Shown: one piece after another, positions 6,629 through 13,322 of the stretch | How positions within the stretch are numbered: the first letter of the stretch is position 1 | How the letters are laid out: every line of letters starts with the position of its first letter | Assembly: GCA_964632945.1 (NCBI GenBank) | Contig: CAZWCX010000164.1 | Coordinates: forward strand, 1-13,545 | Direction of reading: 5' to 3' | Origin: CAZWCX01 sp964632945 | GTDB lineage: Bacteria > Planctomycetota > MHYJ01 > WSZJ01 > CAZWCX01 | Length of the DNA: 13,545 bases | Program-made: the position numbers and the translations under genes | The notes under the pieces: model-generated | Told to the model about the DNA's origin: nothing | Database searches by the model: none | What the model saw: only the letters and a program-made list of their open reading frames with translations

Positions 6629-8584
6629 ATGTTCCTTTCCCGCACCCTCAAGCAATACGAGAAGCCCGTCCTGTTCGGGATCGTGATCCTGATTGCGATC
6701 ACGTTCGGCATCACCAGCGAGTTCTCGCTCATGGTGGCCCCGGACGCGACCAATCCCGCCTTCAAGATGTTCGGGAAGACCATCACCAACGAGGAATGGC
6801 AGGCCTTCCTGTACCGCTGGCGCGTCCTTTACCAGTTCATGTTGCCGCCCAGCGTGCGCATCCCCGAGGAGCATCTGGCCGCCCAGGCGAAGCAGGCGAT
6901 GATGGCCCTCCACGAGGCCCGCACCCAGGGAATCGTGGTTGCCGACGGCGAAGTCGCCAAGTTCGTCCGCGCCGTCCTCGAGCGGGGCGGCCAGGGGTTC
7001 AGCCACCAGAACTACATCTCCATGATGAACCAGCGCCGCGTCCGCCCCGACGAATTCGAAGAGACCGTTCGCGAAATGCTGATGGTCGAGAAGTTCTACG
7101 GCCTTGCGCGCAAGTCGGCTACCGTGAGTCTGAAAGAGGTGTTCGACGAGTACGTGAAGCAGAACGAGGAATCGTCGGCGCGCGTGGTCGCGTTCCGCGC
7201 GGCCGACCTCGGGCGAACCGTGCGCGAGATCTCCGGCGCCGAAGTGGCCCGGCACTTCCAAACGACCCGGGATCGCTACAAGATTCCGGATCGCGTGCAG
7301 ATCGGCTACGCGTTCGCCGGCAACGAGGCGATGATCGCCCAGGTGCCCGAACCCGCCGAGGAGGACCTGCGGAAGTACTACGACGAGCACAAGGACCGCT
7401 GGGTCGATTACGCCCCGCTGTTCCCCGAGGATTCGAAGAAGGAGGGAGCGGGGAGCGGGGAGCCCCCGAAGGACGACGCCAAGAAGGACGAGCCGGCGAA
7501 GGACGACGCCAAGAAGGAGGAGTCCGGAAGCAGCGCGCCGAAGGATGAGGACGGCGACGGGGAGCCCGACGCGAAGGACGGCAAGTCCGAAGAGCCGGCG
7601 GTGAAGCAGAAGCCGTTCGAACAGGTCAAGGCCGAGGTACTCAAGGCCTACAAGGAAGAGAAGGCCAAGGACCTCGCGTTCGAGAAGGTGGACGAACTCG
7701 AGCGCGCGCTCGACGAGGCGCGCCTCAACATGGACAACCAGGACGTCGACTTCGAGGCGCTTGCGCGCAAGATCGGCGTTCCCTACGAGGTGAGCGCCTT
7801 CCTGTCGCGCCGCTCGCTGCCGTCGCTGTATGAGAAGATCGGCTTTTCGCAGCGATTTGCCGAGCAGGTGCTGTCGATGGAGGAGGGTGAATTCAGCGGC
7901 CGCCTGTCGACCGACAAGGGGGGAATCGTTTACCGTGTCCTGCGCAAGCGGGCGGCGGAAGTTCCGCACCTGACGGACGACATTCGCAAGCAGGTGATCA
8001 AGGACCTGCAGACGAAGAAGGGCCGGGAGTTGGCGCAGACCCGGGCGGCCGAATTCAAGGCGGCCGTCGAGGCGCGGGTGGTCGAGAAACATGCGGCGAT
8101 GCCCGCCGAGGTCACCGACCCCGCGGAGCGGGAGCGGATGCGCCGAGCCCTGTCCTACGCTGCGTTCGAAGAGGTCGCCGCGAAGAACGGGTACAAGGTC
8201 GACAAGACCGACTGGTTCAAGCGCGACGGGTGGATCCCCGGCCTGAAGACGTACAGCCGGGAGTTCGCCGAGTCGGCGCTCGTGCTCGATACGGGGAACA
8301 TCGCCCTCGTGCCTTCCTTCCAGGAAGTGTATGTGCTCGTCGTGGAAGGAAAGCGGCCGCCCGATTCCGCGGGATTCCTCGCGCAGCGGGATCTGCTCCA
8401 GGACAAGCTGCTGCGGGACCGCCGCACGCGGTTCATGGAAGGGTGGCAGCAGGTGCTCGAAACCCGCGCGGCGATCGAGGATTTCACCGTTCGGCCGCGC
8501 GCCGCGTTCCCGGATGAGGAAGATGCCGGCGAGGTCCCGGTCGACGAGCACGCGGGACACGATCATTCGGGCCACGACCACTAG
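6629..8584 (+). CDS. PpiD/SurA-like membrane-anchored periplasmic chaperone, parvulin domain not recognisable
   Basis: A 651-residue protein with a short cytosolic N-terminus, one membrane helix at about residues 13-34 (VLFGIVILIAITFGIT) and a large exported part, as in PpiD, which helps proteins leaving the Sec translocon fold. Residues about 40-260 resemble the SurA_N/PpiD helical chaperone region, ending in DLRKYYDEHKDRW. Where the parvulin isomerase domain should follow, residues 268-326 are a Lys/Asp/Glu/Ser-rich linker containing a duplicated KDDAKKDEPA unit. The chain resumes with KPFEQVKAEVLKAYKEEKAK and a PpiD-like C-terminal region (DFEALARKIGV; MEEGEFSGRL) that looks at most like a degenerate isomerase fold. 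The C-terminus ends in a histidine-rich tail, HAGHDHSGHDH. GGAG lies about 12 nt before the ATG. Probably a holdase rather than an isomerase; the family call is moderate and the export call is strong. Confidence 0.75.
   Translation: MFLSRTLKQYEKPVLFGIVILIAITFGITSEFSLMVAPDATNPAFKMFGKTITNEEWQAFLYRWRVLYQFMLPPSVRIPEEHLAAQAKQAMMALHEARTQGIVVADGEVAKFVRAVLERGGQGFSHQNYISMMNQRRVRPDEFEETVREMLMVEKFYGLARKSATVSLKEVFDEYVKQNEESSARVVAFRAADLGRTVREISGAEVARHFQTTRDRYKIPDRVQIGYAFAGNEAMIAQVPEPAEEDLRKYYDEHKDRWVDYAPLFPEDSKKEGAGSGEPPKDDAKKDEPAKDDAKKEESGSSAPKDEDGDGEPDAKDGKSEEPAVKQKPFEQVKAEVLKAYKEEKAKDLAFEKVDELERALDEARLNMDNQDVDFEALARKIGVPYEVSAFLSRRSLPSLYEKIGFSQRFAEQVLSMEEGEFSGRLSTDKGGIVYRVLRKRAAEVPHLTDDIRKQVIKDLQTKKGRELAQTRAAEFKAAVEARVVEKHAAMPAEVTDPAERERMRRALSYAAFEEVAAKNGYKVDKTDWFKRDGWIPGLKTYSREFAESALVLDTGNIALVPSFQEVYVLVVEGKRPPDSAGFLAQRDLLQDKLLRDRRTRFMEGWQQVLETRAAIEDFTVRPRAAFPDEEDAGEVPVDEHAGHDHSGHDH
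7469..7528 (+). repeat. Two 30-bp tandem units encoding a KDDAKK linker
   Basis: Units 7469-7498 and 7499-7528 encode KDDAKKDEPA and KDDAKKEESG. They are near-identical over the first 20 bases and lie within the charged linker of the PpiD-like protein. The unit length is a multiple of three, so copy change would keep the frame. Confidence 0.7.
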
Positions 8585-8621
8585 AGGAGTCTTCCATACT
8601 CGAGATCCTGGGTTCGGTCGA

Positions 8622-8643
8622 GGCGATGCCCCGGTGCATCGCC
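8622..8643 (+). terminator. Perfect 8-bp hairpin downstream of the PpiD-like gene
   Basis: GGCGATGC (8622-8629), a 6-nt loop, GCATCGCC (8636-8643), starting 38 nt after the stop codon. The position suits a terminator or a 3' end protecting element, but no T-run follows. Confidence 0.4.
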
Positions 8644-8659
8644 GACGGCGCGCAACGAA

Positions 8660-8683
8660 GCCCGGCGCGAACCGCGACCGGGC
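8660..8683 (+). terminator. 10-bp hairpin with one bulged A
   Basis: GCCCGGCGCG (8660-8669), loop AAC, CGCG, a bulged A, then CCGGGC (8678-8683). It lies 17 nt after the preceding hairpin. Together they could end the hemB-scpB-ppiD-like transcript, although the usual U tract is missing. Confidence 0.4.
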
Positions 8684-8754
8684 CGATCGGGGAGGTCGAG
8701 GTTGAAGCCCCCGGGTCGGCGGGAATTTCGGTGTGAGCGGGAAGCGAACGTGAG

Positions 8755-8839
8755 GGAACGGGCGCACGCGGGCCGCAAGGCCCGGAAGCGGTCGGTTCCG
8801 CGCAGTTGCTGCCCGGGGTATTGAGCGCCCCGCAAGGGG
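8755..8839 (+). promoter_or_regulatory. Structured leader with two GCAA-tetraloop hairpins upstream of the SH3 gene
   Basis: CGGGCC-GCAA-GGCCCG (8769-8784) is a 6-bp stem capped by a stable GNRA tetraloop, and GGAAC (8755-8759) can pair with GTTCC (8795-8799) around it. A second stem, CCCC-GCAA-GGGG (8828-8839), ends two bases before the Shine-Dalgarno GGGAGG (8842-8847). The layout suits a 5' UTR controlling translation, but it matches no riboswitch or small RNA class that I recognise. The rest of the 8585-8852 gap shows no credible gene. Confidence 0.35.
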
Positions 8840-8852
8840 ACGGGAGGTCGTC

Positions 8853-10313
8853 ATGTTGCGTTGCGCAATCGCGTTTTTCGCCTGTGTCCTGGCGGCGCCC
8901 CTGGCGTACGCCCAGTCGGGCGGAACGCCGGGCTGGCCCAAGGTCTTCGAGGTTACCGCCGACAAGCTGAATCTGCGCGCGGGCATCGGCCAGAACTATC
9001 GCGTCCTCATCACCGTCAAGCGGGGCGACCTTCTCGTCGGCGAGGAGGAACAGGTGGGGTGGATCCGCGTGCGCCCGCCGAAGGGGATTCGCTGCTACGT
9101 CAGCCGCGACTTCATCGACGGCGGCGTGGGCGGCCCCGGCAAGGTGAACGCCGATCACGTCAACCTGCGGCCGACCGCGGGGACGACCCATCCGCCGCTG
9201 CTTCAGCTCAATCGCGGCGACTCCGTGCGCGTCCTCGGGGAGAGCGAGGGGTGGTACGAGATCGAGGCCCCGCAGGCGGTGCTGTGCTGGGGCACGAAGG
9301 ACCATCTGCGCGAGACCGGGCCCTGGACGGGCCGGGAGAACACCGTCGACGTGGTCGGCGGGGGAGAGCTTCCGCGCGGCGCGGACCGGGGCCCGACCCC
9401 CGGCGGCGTTGGCGAGCATCCGACCGGGACGCGGGATCCCGGCGGCGCGACCGAGCACCCGGGCGGGACGAAGGACCCCGGCGGGGTCGCCGAGCATCCG
9501 ACCGGGACACGGGATCCCGGCGGCGTGGCCGAGCACCCGGGCGGGACGAAGGACCCCGGCGGGGTCGCCGAGCACCCGACCGGGACGCGGGATCCCGGCG
9601 GGGTCGCCGAGCACCCGACCGGGACGCGGGATCCCGGCGGCGTGGCCGAGCACCCGGGCGGCGCCGGCGAGCATCCGTCCGGAACCGAGCAGCCCGTGCC
9701 GGGCGGGACCGGAGTCGAAGAAGGGCTGCCTCTCGATCCCGATGCCGGGATCGAACCGGGTGGGACTTCCGGACCGGTCGAGGAGCTTCCGCCGGTCGCA
9801 GATTCGGGCCGCGCGAGCTTCGAAGAAGGGATGCGGCTGACCCGCATCGAGGACGAGAAGGAGGTCCGCGACCAGGACTTCCGCGCCGCGATCCGGCAAT
9901 TCGAGATCGCCCTCGTGGCGGGGCTGCCGCCGGACTTGAAACTCCGCGCCGAAGTGGAAATGCGACGCCTGCAAACCAACCAGAAGATTCTCGACGAACT
10001 GCGCTCGCAGGACCGCGAGATTCGCGCCATCAGCGAGGCCGAAAAGCGCCGGCAGCGGGAAGCCGCCCGGGACCGGCGTGAACCGGACTGGGTGGCGCAG
10101 GGATGGGTCGACGGCGTGGGCAAGATCATCAACCGGCCGGCCGCCCACAAGCTGGTGAAGGGAAAGAAGACGCTCTACTTCCTTTCCAGCATCCGCTTCA
10201 ACCTGAACGACTTTCACGGAAAGCGGGTCGGGGTCCGCGGCAAGATCGTGGACGCGCCCGGCTGGGAGTACAAGGTGATCATCGTGGACGAGATCCAGGT
10301 GCTCGGCGACTAG
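8853..10313 (+). CDS. Secreted SH3b-domain protein with His/Pro/Gly tandem repeats
   Basis: A 486-residue protein of unknown function. A signal peptide (hydrophobic core about residues 4-18, cleavage probably after AYA, residue 20) directs export. Two bacterial SH3 (SH3b) domains follow at about 32-90 and 97-155; each carries an NLRxxxG/T-like motif (LNLRAGIGQNYRVL; VNLRPTAGTTHPPLL). Residues 183-260 are six copies of a 13-residue unit (PGGVAEHPTGTRD type), then a partial copy. A helical, TPR-like stretch spans about 320-410 (FEEGMRL, RAAIRQFEIAL). Residues 412-486 form a beta-rich module (WVAQGWVDGVGKIINRP; VGVRGKIVDAPGWEYKVI), perhaps OB-like. SH3b domains often bind cell-wall or surface ligands, so a cell-envelope role is likely but inferred. 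GGGAGG lies 5 nt before the ATG. Confidence 0.8.
   Translation: MLRCAIAFFACVLAAPLAYAQSGGTPGWPKVFEVTADKLNLRAGIGQNYRVLITVKRGDLLVGEEEQVGWIRVRPPKGIRCYVSRDFIDGGVGGPGKVNADHVNLRPTAGTTHPPLLQLNRGDSVRVLGESEGWYEIEAPQAVLCWGTKDHLRETGPWTGRENTVDVVGGGELPRGADRGPTPGGVGEHPTGTRDPGGATEHPGGTKDPGGVAEHPTGTRDPGGVAEHPGGTKDPGGVAEHPTGTRDPGGVAEHPTGTRDPGGVAEHPGGAGEHPSGTEQPVPGGTGVEEGLPLDPDAGIEPGGTSGPVEELPPVADSGRASFEEGMRLTRIEDEKEVRDQDFRAAIRQFEIALVAGLPPDLKLRAEVEMRRLQTNQKILDELRSQDREIRAISEAEKRRQREAARDRREPDWVAQGWVDGVGKIINRPAAHKLVKGKKTLYFLSSIRFNLNDFHGKRVGVRGKIVDAPGWEYKVIIVDEIQVLGD
9399..9692 (+). repeat. 39-bp tandem repeat, six full copies and a partial one
   Basis: Six 39-bp units (9399-9632) encode P-G-G-[VA]-[AGT]-E-H-P-[TG]-G-T-[RK]-D, and a degenerate seventh runs to about 9692. 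Units alternate between an EHPTGTRD and an EHPGGTKD form (T, G, T, G, T, T, G), so the array looks built from 78-bp dimers with one extra unit. The in-frame length allows copy-number change without frameshift. Confidence 0.9.
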
Positions 10314-10318
10314 CGTCC

Positions 10319-10861
10319 CGTTTCCGGGGGGCCGGGAGGGCGCGGGGTCACCGCCGATTCCCTTGACATCCCCCGCGAGGGTGCCTAAAGTAGGGCCGTT
10401 TCGGGGCGTTTCCGGCTGGAATCGCCTCGTGGGAACGAACTCCGACCCGTTTCCGGCGTCGATGCGCCTTCGGGAGTACCGCTGCGGGATCTGACCGCGG
10501 CGGAGGCGCCGGGGACGACGGGATATCCATAGATGGACCTGGGCGTGCATTAGCCGGCGCTGCGGGCAACGACCTCGCGCGGGCGGACGACCCGGGACGA
10601 TTCGCGATCCACCGGTGGGCGCCCCGCGGGTGTCCATTCGGATTGTCGATGCCTTCCGGACCGGGGGCGGGATCCGCGCGACCGACATGGGCCCGCGCGA
10701 GCCGATCCCCCGGCGCCAGGCGCGTCCCGCCCTCGCTCCCCGCGCATCCGTTCCCGCCGCGCCGTTTCGAAGGACCCGCGCCACCGCGCGCTCCGCCGGT
10801 TTCGAGGCCGCACCCACGCGACCCTGGGCCGCGCCGGACCGCTCGCCGCGAACGTTTCCGG
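10319..10861 (+). repeat. Four exact copies of CGTTTCCGG in the rny upstream region
   Basis: CGTTTCCGG occurs at 10319-10327, 10407-10415, 10448-10456 and 10853-10861, with a near-copy CGTTTCGG at 10397-10404. I saw no exact forward-strand copy elsewhere in the window. Three copies cluster around the rny promoter: one upstream of the -35, two just after the predicted start. They could be a regulator site or part of RNA structure. Confidence 0.45.
10363..10391 (+). promoter_or_regulatory. Strong sigma70-type promoter driving rny-ymdB
   Basis: A consensus -35 TTGACA (10363-10368), an ideal 17-nt spacer and -10 TAAAGT (10386-10391; four of six match TATAAT). This is the best promoter match in the window and stands out in very GC-rich surroundings. 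The expected start is about 10398, some 575 nt before the rny ATG. Confidence 0.75.
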
Positions 10862-10972
10862 GTTCCCGTGCCGGGGTCGGCACGGGGGCGCGGGATCGTC
10901 CCCGGCGGCCGACCGGCCCCCGGGAATGCGTGTCCGCGACCCCGACCGCGGAGGTTTGGGAGATTCCTGCCG
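10398..10972 (+). promoter_or_regulatory. Long 5' leader of rny, no gene recognised
   Basis: If the promoter at 10363-10391 is the one used, the rny transcript carries a leader of about 575 nt. Open frames through it in several frames encode only Pro/Arg/Ala-rich sequence with no family likeness and look like by-products of high GC. Possible stems include GCGCCT/AGGCGC around 10465-10515 and the perfect hairpin at 10865-10886. It could be a regulatory UTR or contain a small RNA; no known class was recognised. Confidence 0.45.
10865..10886 (+). other. Perfect 8-bp hairpin in the rny leader
   Basis: CCCGTGCC (10865-10872), loop GGGGTC, GGCACGGG (10879-10886), ending about 86 nt before the rny ATG. 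It directly follows the fourth CGTTTCCGG copy. It may be an RNA-processing or attenuation element; there is no T-run. Confidence 0.45.
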
Positions 10973-12523
10973 ATGGAATACCTCGGGGTCGCCTTGGTGT
11001 ACCTGTTCATCGTCGGCCTCATCACAACCGGCGCCATCCTGTTCGCCCGCAGCAAGATCCAGCTCATCCGCGACGACGCCGAGCGCACCCTCCAGAACGC
11101 CCGCACCGATGCGGAGAAGATCGTCAAGGACGCCCACCTCAAGGCCAAGGAAGAGGAGATCAAGCGCAAGGACTCGTTCGATAAAGAGGCCAACGAGCTG
11201 CGCAACGAAATCAAGAATGCCGAAAAACGCCTCGAGAAGCGCGAAGACGCCATCGACCGCAAGGCTGAGCAACTGCAGAAGCGCGAGAAGCAGATCGAGG
11301 ACCTCGAAAAGGCGCTCGCCGAAAAGGACCGCCTCGCCGGGCAGAAGCAGGCGGATCTGGACAAGACGATCGAGGAGGAGCGCAAGATCCTGCTCTCCCT
11401 GAGCGGGCTTTCCCGCGAGGAGGCGACGCGCATGATCCTCGAGAAACTGGAGAAGGAGCTGCAGCAGGAGTCGGCCGCGCTGATTCAGAAGTACAAGGAC
11501 CGCGTGAAGGAGACCTGCGAGCAGGACGCGCGCAACATCATCACCATCGCCACCCAGCGCTGGGCGGCGGAGCACACCGCCAGCACGACCACCTCGACCG
11601 TCGATCTTCCCAATGAGGAGATGAAGGGGCGCATCATCGGCCGCGAAGGCCGCAACATCCGGGTCTTCGAACGCGCCACCGGCGTGGACGTCATCGTCGA
11701 CGACACTCCGGGCGTGATCGTGGTGAGCGCGTTCGACGGCGTCCGACGCGAGATGGCGCGCCGCGCCCTCGAGCGCCTGATCACCGACGGCCGCATCCAC
11801 CCCGCCCGCATCGAGGACGTCGTGGAGCAGACCAAGAAGGAAATGGAAGCCTCGATCATGGAGGAGGGGAAGCAGGTCTGCTTCGACCTCGACATCCATG
11901 GCCTGCACCCGAAGCTGGTCATGCTGCTCGGACGCCTGAAGTACCGCACCTCCTACGGCCAGAACAACCTCCAACACGTGCAGGAGGTCGCGCACCTCGC
12001 CGGGGCGATGGCGGGCGAACTGAAGATGGACGTCCAAATCGCCAAGCGCTGCGGACTGCTGCACGACATCGGCAAGGCGGTCGATCAGCAGATGGAAGGC
12101 GGCCACCCGGCGATCGGCGCCGAACTGCTCAAACGCTTCGGCGAGGGGGCGGAGGTCGTCCACGCGGCGGCCTACCACCACGAGGAGCTCAACGCCGAGT
12201 TCCCCTATACCGTCCTGACCATGTCCGCCGATGCGATCTCGGCGGCACGCCCCGGGGCGCGTCGCGAAACGTTCGAGCGGTACATCAAGCGTCTCGAGCG
12301 CCTGGAGGCGATCGCCAACAACTACCCGGGAGTCGAGGCCTCCTACGCCATCCAGGCCGGCCGTGAAATCCGGATCATCGTCGACTCGGGGCGGATCGAC
12401 GACAAGCAGGCGCTCGTGATGGCGCGCGACATCGCACGGGACATTGAAAACGAACTGACCTATCCCGGCGAAATCCGGGTGACCGTGCTGCGCGAGACGC
12501 GCGTCACGGAGTACGCGAGGTAG
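10973..12523 (+). CDS. rny: Ribonuclease Y
   Basis: Membrane-anchored endoribonuclease that starts mRNA decay by internal cleavage. The 516 residues match the usual ~520 and show the full layout: N-terminal membrane helix (about 4-24), a long charged coiled coil (about 30-180), a KH RNA-binding domain (about 207-270, core GRIIGREGRNIR), and an HD domain with QHVQEVAHLAG (His335), LLHDIGKA (His364-Asp365), AAAYHHEE and SADAISAARPGARRE. The ATG at 10973 is preferred because it puts the membrane helix at the N-terminus; the open frame extends upstream to an ATG at 10643, but that adds 110 low-complexity Pro/Arg-rich residues. GGGAG lies about 10 nt upstream. ymdB follows after one base. A strong promoter far upstream implies a long leader. 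Confidence 0.97.
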   Translation: MEYLGVALVYLFIVGLITTGAILFARSKIQLIRDDAERTLQNARTDAEKIVKDAHLKAKEEEIKRKDSFDKEANELRNEIKNAEKRLEKREDAIDRKAEQLQKREKQIEDLEKALAEKDRLAGQKQADLDKTIEEERKILLSLSGLSREEATRMILEKLEKELQQESAALIQKYKDRVKETCEQDARNIITIATQRWAAEHTASTTTSTVDLPNEEMKGRIIGREGRNIRVFERATGVDVIVDDTPGVIVVSAFDGVRREMARRALERLITDGRIHPARIEDVVEQTKKEMEASIMEEGKQVCFDLDIHGLHPKLVMLLGRLKYRTSYGQNNLQHVQEVAHLAGAMAGELKMDVQIAKRCGLLHDIGKAVDQQMEGGHPAIGAELLKRFGEGAEVVHAAAYHHEELNAEFPYTVLTMSADAISAARPGARRETFERYIKRLERLEAIANNYPGVEASYAIQAGREIRIIVDSGRIDDKQALVMARDIARDIENELTYPGEIRVTVLRETRVTEYAR

Positions 12524-12524
12524 A

Positions 12525-13322
12525 ATGCAACTCAAGATCCTCGCCGTCGGGGATATCGTCGGCAAGCCCGGGCGTCGGATCGTCCAATCCCTCCTGCCCG
12601 GGTTCGCGCGGGAACGAGGCATTCGTTTCGTCGTCGCCAACGCGGAAAACTCCGCGGGGGGAAACGGCGTCACCCTGGAGACGGTGGAGGAGCTCTTCAA
12701 GGCGGGTTGCCACGTCCTCACCTGCGGCGACCACGTCTACGATCAGCGCGAAATCTACCCGCTGCTCGGACGCGACCCGCGGCTCCTCCGCCCCGCCAAT
12801 TGGTCCCCGGAGGCGATCGGCCGGGGATTCACCCTCTACGAACTCCCGGAAGGCGTGAAGGTCGGCGTCGTCCATCTGATCGGTCGCACCTTCATGAAGC
12901 CGGCCGATTGCCCGTTCCACGCCGCCAGGACGATCGTGGACAAACTGCGTCAGGACACCCCGGTCGTGGTCGTCGATCTGCACGCGGAAGCAACCAGCGA
13001 AAAACTTGCCATGGGGTGGATGCTCGACGGTAAGGCCAGCCTCGTCTTCGGCACGCACACGCACGTCGCGACCGCCGACGAGCGGGTGCTCCCGGCCGGC
13101 ACCGCCTACATCACCGACCTCGGCATGACCGGGCCGCACGACGGCGTCCTCGGCCGCGACAAAGAGAAGGTCCTGTCCGCCTTCATCACCCAGATGCCCA
13201 CCCGATTCGACGTCGCCTCCGAGGACGTGCGGCTGAACGGCCTGCTGACCACCGTCGATACCGCCACCGGTCGCGCCCTCGACGTGGAGCGCGTCTGCCT
13301 GCGCGCCCCCGCGAAAGCCTGA
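12525..13322 (+). CDS. ymdB: TIGR00282-family metallophosphoesterase YmdB
   Basis: A 265-residue dinuclear-metal phosphodiesterase. The Bacillus subtilis member hydrolyses 2',3'-cyclic nucleotides and affects biofilm and RNase Y-linked gene control. Motifs match the family: VGDIVGKPGR (Asp10), NAENSAGGNG (Glu41, Asn42), TCGDHVYDQ (Asp69, His70), RPANW, DLHAEATSEKLAMGW (His153), FGTHTHVATAD (His178, His180) and AYITDLGMTGPHDGVLG. The one departure from the Bacillus protein among visible metal ligands is GDH in place of GNH. The ATG lies one base after the rny stop, with GAGG (12517-12520) inside the rny end, so translation is probably coupled. The rny-ymdB pairing is common and supports a joint RNA-metabolism role. 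Confidence 0.95.
   Translation: MQLKILAVGDIVGKPGRRIVQSLLPGFARERGIRFVVANAENSAGGNGVTLETVEELFKAGCHVLTCGDHVYDQREIYPLLGRDPRLLRPANWSPEAIGRGFTLYELPEGVKVGVVHLIGRTFMKPADCPFHAARTIVDKLRQDTPVVVVDLHAEATSEKLAMGWMLDGKASLVFGTHTHVATADERVLPAGTAYITDLGMTGPHDGVLGRDKEKVLSAFITQMPTRFDVASEDVRLNGLLTTVDTATGRALDVERVCLRAPAKA

Noticed and set aside
6611..8986. 791-codon minus-strand open frame opposite the PpiD-like gene
   Set aside because: Mirror of a real gene with a membrane anchor and family motifs; its own product is Leu/Arg/Gly-rich without recognisable domains.
10643..10972. N-terminal extension of RNase Y from the upstream in-frame ATG
   Set aside because: The added 110 residues are Pro/Arg-rich low complexity and would bury the membrane helix that belongs at the N-terminus.
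10615..11184. 189-codon plus-strand frame overlapping the rny start
   Set aside because: Runs out of frame into the rny coding region and has Arg/Pro/Ala-rich composition with no domain signal.
10550..12721. 723-codon minus-strand open frame opposite rny
   Set aside because: RNase Y on the other strand is complete with KH and HD motifs; this frame is a composition artefact.
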